Of a stretch of DNA of 64,000 nucleotides, positions 28,101 to 36,430 are shown piece by piece. The DNA is from Bacteroidia bacterium (lineage in GTDB: Bacteria > Bacteroidota > Bacteroidia > J057 > JAIXKT01). Numbering within the stretch: the first letter of the stretch is position 1; each line of letters starts with the position of its first letter. The stretch lies in contig JAIXKT010000037.1 of NCBI GenBank assembly GCA_026932145.1, forward strand, positions 1-64,000, given 5' to 3'. The notes below the pieces were generated by a model. The model had not been told where the DNA came from. It saw nothing but the letters and a program-made list of their open reading frames with translations, and searched no databases. Made by a program: the position numbers and the translations under genes.

Positions 28101-31100
28101 CAGATTCGGTTGTAGTAGAATGGATAAATCCGGGGATAGGCGGTGGCTTAACTTGCTATGTAAGCAATGGCGGCAATTGTGCTGATAGCAGTTCATATTT
28201 TGCTGTTCAGGTAGATACAGTAGCCACCCCACAAGTATTTGGAGCTAATACTAATATCTGTGCCAAAGAGATATTCGCTTACTGGACTGATCACACAGGA
28301 CCAAGTTACACTTGGAAAGTTGTAGGCGGCCAAATTATTTCAACGATTGCTCAAGACACAATTATCGTATTTTGGGATACTCCCGGAAATGGCTATGTAC
28401 GCCTTGTTGTAACAAACACAAACGGATGCCAAGATAGTTTAGATTACGCTGTTACCGTAAACGATTCTGTGCGGGTTCCACTCATCATTGGAGATACAGC
28501 GGCTTGCTCAAATAGCACTAAAATATACCGCACAAATCATCCCGGGCCTAACTATCTATGGTTTATTGCAGGGGGAACTATTTTAAGTGGACAAGGAACA
28601 GCTACAGTTACGGTAAATTGGGGAACAGTTCCTTTGAGTGGAATAGCCGTCAAGGTTACTAATGCCATTGGCTGTCAAGATAGTAGTAATATTCCGGTTC
28701 ATGTTACAGTTGTTGATGCGTCTTTTAGCGGCCTTGAGTTAGGATACTGCCTAAATAGCCCGCCGGATACATTATTCCCAGTTCAGGCCGGTGGCACATT
28801 CGTAGGTGTTGGAATGAATGGAAATATTTTTACTCCTTCCATTTTGGGCACTCAAACGATAAAATATATCATTGTAAATGGCGAATGTATAGATACAGTT
28901 GCCCAAACTACTTTTGTAACTGAAAACCCGTTTGGAGATGCCGGCTCAGATATTTTCTTATGCCAAGGACGCGGCCCAGTTACCTTACAAGGTGCAACAT
29001 TAGGAGCACCGGGTTGCAACTTTACCTATCAATGGTATGATGTCAATGGTAATTTTATTTCTGCTGTATTAAAACCCGTAGTAAATCCTTCATCCACAAC
29101 AGGATATATATTTACAACTAATTGTAATGGCTGCACAAGCACCCCAGATACTGTTATGGTATTTGTCTCTCCAACACTTCAGGTATTACCATATAATAAT
29201 CAGGTAGCTTTTTGTGCCGGTAGCGGGGGAACACAGATAGGCGTAACCGCTTCTGGCGGTGCTGGAAATTATGCTTATGCTTGGTATCCTACCACAGGGT
29301 TAAGTTCTGCTTTTGTGGCGAATCCAATTGCAAATCCAACAGCAAGCACTCGTTATGTGTGCGTGGTTACGGATATACGGGGCTGCTCTTCTGATTCTGT
29401 AGAAGTTTTTGTCCTCGTAGATTCTGTGCCGCAGGCTAATGCCGGTCCTGATAAAATTATTTGCAAAGGTTCGGGGCAAGGAGTCTTTTTGAACGGTCAG
29501 GGTGTAGGTGGCGGCTTTGGAAGTTACCATTATCGTTGGTATCCAAGTACCGGTTTGAGCGATTCTTCTATTTTAAATCCATACGCAAACCCAGATACCA
29601 CAACTATTTATGTTCTACAAGTGATCTCCAACCAAACCGGTTGTTCTAGCAGCCCTACTGCCTTAGATACCATAGCAACGGCAGTAGTATTTGTAGAAGA
29701 AATTCCGACGGCTCATGCAGGACCGGATACCTTTGTTTGTTTAGGGGGAGGCGTTCCGGTTGGAAATATGCCGGAGGGCGGCGGACCAAATTATAGTTAC
29801 TTGTGGTCTCCTTCTACCGGCCTAAGCGATTCAACGGCAAGACGGCCCATGGCAAGCCCAACCCAAACAACGACCTACTTTGTAACCGTAATTTCCAATG
29901 GCTGCGCCAGCACTGTTGATTCAGTATTGGTAACAGTAATTCCAAAGGCTACGGCTGAAGCTGGCCCCAACAAGCAAATTTGCCCTAAAGATTCTACTGT
30001 CTTAGAAGGTTTGGGAACTTTGTTTGGAGTACCTGATTCCTTACTTTCATACCGTTGGGAGCCAACGCAAGGATTAGATAATCCGTATGCACGTAAGCCA
30101 ATGGCTTCGCCGGATACAACTACTTGGTATCGCTTATTTGTAGGCTATCTTGGCTGCGAAGGTATTTATGACAGTGTTTTGGTTACTGTTTCACCGGTTG
30201 CCACCGTAGATGCAGACACCACTAACTCACCTACCGGCTTAGTAGTTTGTTCCGGAGCCGAAATCCACTTACCTGCACGGGTTATTGCACCGGTTCAACC
30301 GGTACATATCGAGTGGTATCCTACAACCGGTTTAGATAACCCATTCACATTAAATCCAATAGCTCGACCTACCGAAAGTATTGTATATTATCTTTCTGCC
30401 AGAATTGGAATTTGCACAATAACAGATTCAGTAGTGGTGAACGTTTTGCCGGGCATTGTAGCTACTGTTTCAGGAGATACAAACCGGATTTGTCAAGGTG
30501 ATTTTGTCGTTTTACGTTCCAATACAGGGCTTGGCCAAGAGCATTATGAATGGTCTCCCACTATCGGGCTGCTAAATAACGGAACTTCACAAGTAGTTGT
30601 AGCTCCGATGGTTTCAACTCTTTACACAGTTAAAATATCAGAAGCCGGTTGCGAAGATACTGCAAGTTATTACATAGAAGTTTTACCCAAGCCGGAGGCT
30701 AAATTTGTAAACACTATCGTAGATGGCTGCGTTGGCCATGAAGTTTCTTTTGTAAATCAAGCCCAAAATGGAGTTAGCTGGTTATGGATATTTGGGGATG
30801 GTACGTTCTCTAATGAGCACAATCCCGTTCATATTTATCAACAGCCCGGAATATTTCAACCAATACTGATAGCTCGGGCAACTGGGGGCTGCGAAGATAC
30901 ATTTTTTGCACCAGAACCAATAATAATCAATGAGTTGCAAGCAGACTTTGTATCTATTCCAAACTATCCGGTAAAATTGGTACTGCCATTGACAGAAATT
31001 GTGTTTATAGATTCTACTCCTAATTCTACCTCTTGGTTATGGCTTTTTGGGGACGGAACATCGGCCACCGGAAAATCAGTTACTCACTCTTACCAATATT

Positions 31101-31447
31101 TTGGAACTTACTATGTAACGTTATTCGTAACGAACCAGATAGGCTGCACAGATACCGTTATTCATGGCCCGTATTCAATTATTGAACCAGATATTATTAT
31201 CCCGGACGTTTTTACCCCTAATGGAGACGGTATCAACGAAGTTTTTAAAGTGAATTATACCGGCGGATTATCATTCCAGTTAGTGGTGCTTGACCGTTAT
31301 GGAATGCAAATGTTTGAAACAAACGATCCAAATACCGGATGGAATGGGAAAAATAATGGAACTGACGTACCGGAAGGAGTTTATTACTACAAAGTTATAG
31401 TTGGAAATAAGCATCCTTATACTGGAAATGTTACCTTACTGAGATAA
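25184..31447 (+). CDS. giant PKD-repeat surface protein with gliding-type (type B) T9SS C-terminal domain
   Basis: The ~2087-residue protein has a signal peptide (about 1-22, ending VQGQ) and a long series of ~80-90-residue beta-sandwich repeats. Many repeats contain LPTGNISG-type, SYTWxVxGGxI-type or FCQGDSVVLEA-type segments. Two clear PKD domains with the WLWIFGDGTFS / WLWLFGDGTSA motif lie at about 1855-2000. The last ~85 residues begin DVFTPNGDGINEVFK and contain LVVLDRYGMQMFE, which is the gliding motility-associated C-terminal domain (type B T9SS signal). It is predicted to be secreted and to act as an adhesin or structural surface protein. A hairpin surrounds the stop codon. Confidence 0.85.
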   Translation: MRLVLLFFAYTFWSTYFVQGQATFSSGSIADSMVCAGTNGIVYVADDLSGPYSWNVLGGSIISGQGTQSVTVDWGTSTSGAIELTVGAATVTKTITITALPEGNLAGTATICAGQTTYLSVLLTGIGPFDIQYFDGTTIFAQNGISNGDVIAVSPTVTTTYSLVSVIDKGTPLSCSALILIGTPTVTVNTLPTGNISGNKTLCKGDTATIHVSMTGTGPFEFDYSNGLSTTTVVCYNTDTSIIINPSNTVSYTLTRLIDLGITPQCQATQLTGAATFTVNPLPTGTISGLDTICPGGSAIINFSFSGTGPFNAVYSDGTNSFNLSNVPDSVSVTVSPATTTTYSLVSLTDLGTSPNCVSNNLSGFATITIEPFPIITATQTNFCSGDIQNFSGSTGLWSISSNIGSTINSVTGSYISGTANVAEQDTVFLTSPAGCKTQLLLTVHSRPFLSHNSSTQDTAFCQGGILTLAQAHPSDSLFGGSSGTIFIGTGNVSVQFNIPQQEYIISKSSGNCRDTILVTVNPFPNVIVTPLGDTTFCQGDSVVLEAQTGYNSYQWFRDGFLLSGATQSSYTAAISGNYKVEIINSFGCRDTSSEITVTAKSLPIANITTNDPQIFCFGNQSVIHATTGLLTYQWFQNGLAISGAIADSCIVTQSGIYNVLVSNTLGCVDSSTNAILFVVNPLPVSTLLAQTTTTFCQGDSVVLEATSGFSSYNWLLDGISLGVTNSNLYTATVSGNYQAIALDGNGCSDTTTQTIIVTVNPIPVSQTISGKQAVCRFTNNVVYSVPATLGSTYSWQVSGGSITSGSGTNSITVDWGGFGDGLILLTEKNKFNCVGPTDSLSVLIDSIATLSVKGVSIACLNTTESYVTQHPGSNYVWNAVGGVILSGQGTDSITVNWNTAGAALLQLTVSNTSGCTTSVSNPVNVVNQLGTPIIVGDTLVCRYVPESYHVAHPGPVYNWVVSGGNILFGQNTDSVVVEWINPGIGGGLTCYVSNGGNCADSSSYFAVQVDTVATPQVFGANTNICAKEIFAYWTDHTGPSYTWKVVGGQIISTIAQDTIIVFWDTPGNGYVRLVVTNTNGCQDSLDYAVTVNDSVRVPLIIGDTAACSNSTKIYRTNHPGPNYLWFIAGGTILSGQGTATVTVNWGTVPLSGIAVKVTNAIGCQDSSNIPVHVTVVDASFSGLELGYCLNSPPDTLFPVQAGGTFVGVGMNGNIFTPSILGTQTIKYIIVNGECIDTVAQTTFVTENPFGDAGSDIFLCQGRGPVTLQGATLGAPGCNFTYQWYDVNGNFISAVLKPVVNPSSTTGYIFTTNCNGCTSTPDTVMVFVSPTLQVLPYNNQVAFCAGSGGTQIGVTASGGAGNYAYAWYPTTGLSSAFVANPIANPTASTRYVCVVTDIRGCSSDSVEVFVLVDSVPQANAGPDKIICKGSGQGVFLNGQGVGGGFGSYHYRWYPSTGLSDSSILNPYANPDTTTIYVLQVISNQTGCSSSPTALDTIATAVVFVEEIPTAHAGPDTFVCLGGGVPVGNMPEGGGPNYSYLWSPSTGLSDSTARRPMASPTQTTTYFVTVISNGCASTVDSVLVTVIPKATAEAGPNKQICPKDSTVLEGLGTLFGVPDSLLSYRWEPTQGLDNPYARKPMASPDTTTWYRLFVGYLGCEGIYDSVLVTVSPVATVDADTTNSPTGLVVCSGAEIHLPARVIAPVQPVHIEWYPTTGLDNPFTLNPIARPTESIVYYLSARIGICTITDSVVVNVLPGIVATVSGDTNRICQGDFVVLRSNTGLGQEHYEWSPTIGLLNNGTSQVVVAPMVSTLYTVKISEAGCEDTASYYIEVLPKPEAKFVNTIVDGCVGHEVSFVNQAQNGVSWLWIFGDGTFSNEHNPVHIYQQPGIFQPILIARATGGCEDTFFAPEPIIINELQADFVSIPNYPVKLVLPLTEIVFIDSTPNSTSWLWLFGDGTSATGKSVTHSYQYFGTYYVTLFVTNQIGCTDTVIHGPYSIIEPDIIIPDVFTPNGDGINEVFKVNYTGGLSFQLVVLDRYGMQMFETNDPNTGWNGKNNGTDVPEGVYYYKVIVGNKHPYTGNVTLLR

Positions 31448-31462
31448 CTTAGGTAAGGTAAC
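31430..31462 (+). terminator. stem-loop enclosing the stop codon of the PKD protein
   Basis: Arms GTTACCTTAC (31430-31439) and GTAAGGTAAC (31453-31462) pair perfectly; the 13-nt loop contains the TAA stop (31445-31447). No T-run follows, so termination is plausible but not certain. Confidence 0.4.
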
Positions 31463-31580
31463 ATTTAAGCATCTGGGTAAGTTTTTCGGCTACTAACGAT
31501 AAGCAAAAAAAATAGGGCTGAACTTTTGTTATTTTCAGAAATATTGCGTTGTTTTGCGGGCTAAATTTTAAGGGCAAAAT

Positions 31581-32276
31581 ATGGCCGAACAACCAACTCC
31601 TGTTATTAACCAGCCAAAGACCGAAATTCCCGTTGTGGCAGAAACCGTTGAATCTACCATAAATTATGATGTACTTATTCAAAAGTACAAAAATTTTGCT
31701 CTGGGAATCTTAGGGGGCATTGTACTTGCTATTGGAGGATACTTATATTATCAAAGCTATTTAGGAGACCAGCAGAAAGAAGCTGTTGATCAGATGGTTC
31801 GGGCTGTCCGCTTTTTTGAAAAAGATTCAGTAGATAAAGCAATAAAAGGAGACTCACAGTATCCTGGATTTGAAAAATTGGCAGATGAATATAGCGGAAC
31901 ACCCGCAGGTAATTTGTGCAAATATTATTTAGGATGCTGCTATCTCAAAAAAGGAAATATAAATAAGGGAGTTGAATACTTGGAGAGTTTTTCCAAAGGA
32001 GATGACCTGATAGGCGCATCAGCCTACGCTGCACTTGCCTTTGCCCACGAAGAGAAAAAAGACTTTGCGGAAGCAGCTAAAAATTACCGAAAAGCTGCCT
32101 CAATTAACGAAAATAGCCAGACAACTCCTTTTTTCTTAATGAATGCCGCCAGAAATGAAGAACTTGCCGGAAATAACGCCGGTGCCTTAGAAATATACCA
32201 AACAATTAAGCGAAAATTTCCCAATAGCCAAGAAGGCCAGAGTGTCGAAAAATACATCGCTAAGTTTGAAGATTGA
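31581..32276 (+). CDS. membrane-anchored tetratricopeptide repeat protein
   Basis: The 231-residue protein has one transmembrane segment at about residues 38-58 (ALGILGGIVLAIGGYLYY) after a short cytoplasmic N-terminus, followed by TPR-like helices (AKYYLGCCYLKKGN-type, AAYAALAFAHEEKKDF, AAKNYRKAA). This is the layout of YfgM/YfiO-like envelope TPR proteins. Its stop overlaps the ribH ATG by one base (TGATG), so the two are translationally coupled. The specific partner is unknown. Confidence 0.8.
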   Translation: MAEQPTPVINQPKTEIPVVAETVESTINYDVLIQKYKNFALGILGGIVLAIGGYLYYQSYLGDQQKEAVDQMVRAVRFFEKDSVDKAIKGDSQYPGFEKLADEYSGTPAGNLCKYYLGCCYLKKGNINKGVEYLESFSKGDDLIGASAYAALAFAHEEKKDFAEAAKNYRKAASINENSQTTPFFLMNAARNEELAGNNAGALEIYQTIKRKFPNSQEGQSVEKYIAKFED

Positions 32277-32767
32277 TGGGAAAGAAACAACCCGCCGAAA
32301 TCACCTATAACAACAAACAAGACCACCAGAATACGCGGATAGCAATAGTTGTTGCTAAATGGAATAGTCAAGTAGTAGAAAATTTACGAGAGGCGGCAGT
32401 AGCAACTTTACAGAAATATGGGGTTATCCAAATATCGGTACTGTATGTGTCCGGTTCTTATGAACTCCCGCAGGGAGCTAATATCGCCCTTCAATATCAG
32501 CATTATGATGCTGTTATCTGCTTGGGTTGTGTGATACAAGGAGAAACCCGCCACTTTGAATTTATTTGTCAATCCGTAAGTAGCGCTATCCAACAAGTTT
32601 CGTTGAAATACAATAAACCGGTTGTTTTTGGCGTTTTAACAACAGACACCTTTGAACAAGCAGAGGAGCGTGCCGGCGGTAAGTTTGGGAACAAAGGCAC
32701 AGAAGCAGCCATCACAGCCTTAGAAATGATTGATTTAACCCAAAATATATCATCTTCAAAAATATGA
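32276..32767 (+). CDS. ribH: 6,7-dimethyl-8-ribityllumazine synthase
   Basis: The enzyme joins the ribityl-pyrimidine and dihydroxybutanone phosphate in riboflavin synthesis and usually forms large capsid-like shells. VAKWNSQVVENL, the SGSYELPQGA loop and GCVIQGETRHFEFI (with the catalytic His) are all intact. I chose the ATG at 32276, which overlaps the upstream TGA by one base. The stop overlaps the next gene by four bases (ATGA). The last step of the pathway to FAD, ribF, appears at the other end of the window. Confidence 0.94.
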   Translation: MGKKQPAEITYNNKQDHQNTRIAIVVAKWNSQVVENLREAAVATLQKYGVIQISVLYVSGSYELPQGANIALQYQHYDAVICLGCVIQGETRHFEFICQSVSSAIQQVSLKYNKPVVFGVLTTDTFEQAEERAGGKFGNKGTEAAITALEMIDLTQNISSSKI

Positions 32768-33369
32768 ACAGCATAAAAACAGTAATAAGCCGCGCATTTA
32801 CTTATTCGGAATATTTAGAATTAATAAAAAAACTGCTGGCAGAAAATAAAACAACGGGAACTGACCATAGCTCGGGAATGATAAACTACACCAAGTTAAA
32901 TCTTTCTCGTATGGAAAAATGGAATAAAATAGGCCAACTACTACCAGAATGGGAAAAACTAAAGAACATTAAAAACCAAACTTGGTGGCTGATAACTGAA
33001 GCATGGTGCGGAGATGCCTCACAAATTGTCCCATTTATCGCAAAAATTGCGGAAAACTACCCTCAAATAGAACTTAAAATTATCTTACGAGATGAAAACC
33101 AGTCTGTTATGAACCAATATCTAACAGACGGAAACCAGGCGATTCCAATATTAGTAGCTATTGAGTATAACCACGAGCATAATACAGAAAAAGAACTATT
33201 TGTTTGGGGACCCAGACCCCAAAATGCACAAAACCTTGTAAAAGAATGGAAAAAAAATCCAAACAACAGAACCAAAGAGCAGCTTTACGAGGAAATGCAC
33301 ACTTGGTATGCACATGATAAAGGAACTAATATACAACAAGAGTTGTTCTCAAAAGTAAGTTCTAATTAA
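32764..33369 (+). CDS. thioredoxin-fold protein with single-Cys active site
   Basis: The 201-residue protein has an N-terminal helical part and a thioredoxin-like domain with the motif TEAWCGDASQ at about 79-88, where the second cysteine of CxxC is missing. IPILVA (near 120) fits the cis-Pro strand. This matches the Bacteroidota thioredoxin_9-type family whose substrate is not known. It starts inside the ribH stop (ATGA) and is followed without gap by a ferredoxin. Confidence 0.8.
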   Translation: MNSIKTVISRAFTYSEYLELIKKLLAENKTTGTDHSSGMINYTKLNLSRMEKWNKIGQLLPEWEKLKNIKNQTWWLITEAWCGDASQIVPFIAKIAENYPQIELKIILRDENQSVMNQYLTDGNQAIPILVAIEYNHEHNTEKELFVWGPRPQNAQNLVKEWKKNPNNRTKEQLYEEMHTWYAHDKGTNIQQELFSKVSSN

Positions 33370-33708
33370 GTGAGTACAAATTTAAACCTACATAAAGTAA
33401 CCTTCCTATTTGAAAATAATCCACAAAAAACCATTGAGGTTCAGGCAGTTACAGGAGAAACACTGTTGGATATTTCTAAAGAAAATGAGATAGGGCTTCA
33501 TCATAATTGCGGCGGTGTTTGTGCCTGCACAACGTGCCATGTCTATATTGAGTCAGGAATGGAAAATATATCCGAAATGAGTGCCAGAGAAGAAGACTAT
33601 GTGGATAGTGCATTAGATCCCAGGTTAGAATCTCGTTTAGCCTGCCAATGCGAAATATCAGGAGATGTGGTAGTTACTATCCCTGACCAGAGCCGCCTTT
33701 CCGAATAA
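33370..33708 (+). CDS. ISC-type [2Fe-2S] ferredoxin
   Basis: The 112-residue protein carries the adrenodoxin-like cluster motif HNCGGVCACTTCHVYI with ligands Cys47, Cys53 and Cys56 and a fourth in RLACQC (Cys92 or Cys94). This is the ISC-type ferredoxin that supplies electrons for Fe-S assembly. The start is GTG at 33370, directly abutting the preceding TAA. An iscX gene follows nine bases later, which supports the Fe-S assembly role, although iscS and iscU are not in the window. Confidence 0.93.
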   Translation: MSTNLNLHKVTFLFENNPQKTIEVQAVTGETLLDISKENEIGLHHNCGGVCACTTCHVYIESGMENISEMSAREEDYVDSALDPRLESRLACQCEISGDVVVTIPDQSRLSE

Positions 33709-33717
33709 CAAAATTAA

Positions 33718-33978
33718 ATGCAGATGGAAAGTAAGCACTTTGAAATTCCGATTAACTGGAATGACACCGAAGACATTGCTATGGCTTTGTATGAAAGATT
33801 CGGCCATGAGTTTAACGAATCAAAAATTTATCGAATTCGTTTTGTAGATTTACATAAATGGATTTTGGAAATTCCTAATTTTGTGGGAAAACCAAACGAA
33901 TCAACCGAAGCTCACTTAGAAATGGCCCAAACTGCGTGGGTCTATGAGTGGCGAGATAACGAAAAAAATAACCTTTAA
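33718..33978 (+). CDS. iscX: IscX-like Fe-S cluster assembly protein
   Basis: The 86-residue acidic protein has the IscX layout: WNDTEDIAMALYERFGHE, then IRFVDLHKWILEIPNF and a C-terminal LEMAQTAWVYEWRD. IscX binds IscS and iron and tunes cluster assembly. The length is above the usual ~66 because of an N-terminal addition (MQMESKHFEIP); an internal start at the second Met is possible. It follows the ISC ferredoxin as in proteobacterial isc operons. Confidence 0.88.
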   Translation: MQMESKHFEIPINWNDTEDIAMALYERFGHEFNESKIYRIRFVDLHKWILEIPNFVGKPNESTEAHLEMAQTAWVYEWRDNEKNNL

Positions 33979-33996
33979 ATTAATTTTATAAAAAAT

Positions 33997-34413
33997 ATGT
34001 ATCCAGAAGCATTTGTAGCGCCGATGCGCAAAGAACTATCTGATGTAGGGATCTTAGAATTACACACTCCCGAAGAAGTTGTAAAAGCTCTTGACAATAA
34101 GTCAGGTACGCTTTTATTGGTCGTAAATTCTGTATGTGGTTGCGCTGCTGGTGGTGCCCGCCCGGGAGTGATAAGTGCCTTAAACCAGCCTACACGCCCA
34201 GACCGTATCGTGAGTGTATTTGCCGGCGTAGATAAAGAAGCAACCCAAAAAGCCAGAGAATATCTAATGCCGTTCCCGCCTTCATCACCAGCAATTGCTC
34301 TATTTAAAGATGGGCAACTCGTTCATATTTTAGAACGGCATCACATCGAAAGAAGCACGGTTCAAATGATTACCGAAAATTTAATAGCAGCTTTTGAAAA
34401 GCATTGCCGTTAA
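33997..34413 (+). CDS. BrxA/BrxB-family bacilliredoxin
   Basis: The 138-residue thioredoxin-fold protein has the CGC active site in NSVCGCAAGGARPG (Cys47 and Cys49), typical of bacilliredoxins, which remove bacillithiol from S-bacillithiolated proteins. MYPEAFVAPMRKEL is the usual N-terminus of the family. Bacillithiol synthesis genes are not in the window. It lies in the same-strand redox/Fe-S run. Confidence 0.92.
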   Translation: MYPEAFVAPMRKELSDVGILELHTPEEVVKALDNKSGTLLLVVNSVCGCAAGGARPGVISALNQPTRPDRIVSVFAGVDKEATQKAREYLMPFPPSSPAIALFKDGQLVHILERHHIERSTVQMITENLIAAFEKHCR

Positions 34414-34467
34414 TTTTTAACTTGCGAAACCTTTTTTAGCTAATTAAATTTTTGTTTTTTTAAAGTT

Positions 34468-34815
34468 ATGGCGATTCGCATTACCGAAGAGTGCATTAAC
34501 TGTGGTGCCTGTGAGCCGGAGTGCCCCAATAATGCTATTTATGAAGCCGGTGCCACGTGGGCTTTTGATGACGGAACCAGCCTATCAGGTGTCGTAGATC
34601 TCCCAGATGGCACTACTGTGCAAGCAAGTGATAGGCAAGAACCCCTTTCAAATGATGTCTTTTTTATTGTACCATTCAAATGCACAGAATGTATTGGTTT
34701 CCACGAAGAACCACAATGTGCGGCTGTTTGCCCAGTAGATTGCTGTGTACCGGACCCGGAATACAATGAAACAGAAGAAGAATTGATACAAAAGAAAGAA
34801 TGGTTGCACGGTTGA
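34468..34815 (+). CDS. 2[4Fe-4S] ferredoxin
   Basis: The 115-residue protein begins MAIRITEECINCGACEPECP with a canonical CxxCxxCxxxCP motif (Cys9, 12, 15, 19). The second set, CTECIGFHEEPQC and AVCPVDCC, follows after an insertion of about 45 residues. The YfhL-like spacing and the length are typical of Bacteroidota low-potential ferredoxins. Its TGA overlaps the PhoX-like ATG by one base. Confidence 0.93.
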   Translation: MAIRITEECINCGACEPECPNNAIYEAGATWAFDDGTSLSGVVDLPDGTTVQASDRQEPLSNDVFFIVPFKCTECIGFHEEPQCAAVCPVDCCVPDPEYNETEEELIQKKEWLHG

Positions 34816-36290
34816 TGCCCCATAAAAACACAGGATATACGTTGTTGTGTATCCTGTGTTTTGCTATTCAGCATACTTTTGCTCAACTTCCGACAATTTA
34901 TCCTTACCCTGAATGCGATACCGCAAATGTGCCGGTTGTGCCAAAACTCCCGCGTGGTTTTTCCTATAAGATATTATTCCAAGAAGAAACACCCGTTTAC
35001 AATGCACAATCTGCCAAACAGGGAAAAGCCAAACGAAACTTAGATTACCTTGCTTTTATTCCCACAGATTCAACCGGAAATAAAGGTCTAATTTATGTTT
35101 CCCACGAAACCAATGATACCTCAACAGTTTTGGGAGATGGCGGCGGAGGAACCGTTTTTAATGTAGTTAAATCTAAAAAAGATAACATTTGGGCAATAGA
35201 TGGAAAAATTCATAATATTGATTTTAAGCCGGTTGGGGGAACCTACAACAATTGTTCAGGCGCGATAACTCCTGCCAAAAACATCCTAACTGCCGAAGAG
35301 TTTCCTCCGGCTTCTAATACTGAATTATACCGTAAAGGGAGAGGCTTCCGAGATACTACAGATTTTTCCGGCATAAAACGATACCAAAATATGGGCTGGA
35401 TGGTAGAGGTAGATCCTTTTTCCCACAAAGCACTCCGCAAATTATATGCGATGGGACGTTTTTCGCACGAAGGAGCATTAATTATGCCGGACAGAAAAAC
35501 GGTGTATTTAGCAGACGACTTTGCCCCAGCAGTATTCTTTAAGTTTGTGGCAGATACTCCTGAAATTTTTGATAAAGGGCAACTATTTGCATTTAAGCAG
35601 CAAGACGCACTACACGGAGAATGGATACCTTTGCCGCGAGATTTAGATTCGCTAATATATGCCCGCGACGTAGCTATTAAACGAGGTGCTACATTATTTC
35701 TTCGATTTGAGTGGATGACCCTCGTTGATAATAGACTGTTTATCACCGAAACAGGTGCAGATTCTTTCTCCCTGCAAAAAAGCATAGATTTAGGCGGGAA
35801 GCCTGCATTCCACTTAGAGCAATATAAAGTTTCATCTCCCGAAGGAGATTTGTATGACTATCCCTATGGCTCTGTACTCGCCTTTGATGTAACCCAAAAT
35901 GTAATGTCTCAGCATCTTGCAGGCGGAAGTTCTCCCCAAGACCCCTTTAAGCACTTTTCAAATCCCGATTGTATCACCCATTTTGAAAAAGACGGAAAGA
36001 AGTATCTTGTTATCAGCGAAGATGTAGTTCGCACAGACAGAGGACGTTGCTCGTCTTATGCAGAAACCAATAAACTAAACTATAACGAGGTTTTTTTGCT
36101 GGATACATCTATTCCCGTACCTCGAGTCCATGATTTGCACCGGATAATGGTAGCACCTTTGGGCTGCGAAACCACCGGATCTTTTTTCTCCCCAGACCAG
36201 AAAACGCTATTTATCAATATTCAACATCCCAGTGAAAAAAATCCCACTCCCTTCAACAAATCAACGATGATTATGGTATCGGGATTTTAA
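34815..36290 (+). CDS. PhoX-like (DUF839) secreted phosphatase family protein
   Basis: The 491-residue protein has a signal peptide (about 1-25, ending HTFAQ). The body matches the PhoX/DUF839 beta-propeller family: LIYVSHETND, GAITPAKNILTAEE, GWMVEVDPFSHKALRKLYAMGRFSHEG, and PDRKTVYLADDF. PhoX enzymes are Ca/Fe-dependent alkaline phosphatases exported in folded form, but this one lacks an obvious twin-arginine motif, so the phosphatase activity is inferred only from the family. I chose ATG at 34815, overlapping the ferredoxin stop by one base. Confidence 0.8.
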   Translation: MPHKNTGYTLLCILCFAIQHTFAQLPTIYPYPECDTANVPVVPKLPRGFSYKILFQEETPVYNAQSAKQGKAKRNLDYLAFIPTDSTGNKGLIYVSHETNDTSTVLGDGGGGTVFNVVKSKKDNIWAIDGKIHNIDFKPVGGTYNNCSGAITPAKNILTAEEFPPASNTELYRKGRGFRDTTDFSGIKRYQNMGWMVEVDPFSHKALRKLYAMGRFSHEGALIMPDRKTVYLADDFAPAVFFKFVADTPEIFDKGQLFAFKQQDALHGEWIPLPRDLDSLIYARDVAIKRGATLFLRFEWMTLVDNRLFITETGADSFSLQKSIDLGGKPAFHLEQYKVSSPEGDLYDYPYGSVLAFDVTQNVMSQHLAGGSSPQDPFKHFSNPDCITHFEKDGKKYLVISEDVVRTDRGRCSSYAETNKLNYNEVFLLDTSIPVPRVHDLHRIMVAPLGCETTGSFFSPDQKTLFINIQHPSEKNPTPFNKSTMIMVSGF

Positions 36291-36430
36291 AATTCTTATT
36301 AATAATAAGCTGATTATCATGAAGATGTATTGAATTAATCTTTTTAGTGTTAATTCTATCAGAATATCTATGGGTATCAAGGATTTTATATCCTTGCCAA
36401 GCAATAAAGATTTAGATTATTGAAAATATT

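Noticed and set aside
36379-36395. AAGGAT/ATCCTT hairpin in the gap after the PhoX-like gene
   Set aside because: A 6-7 bp stem in AT-rich sequence without a following T-run is too weak to call a terminator.
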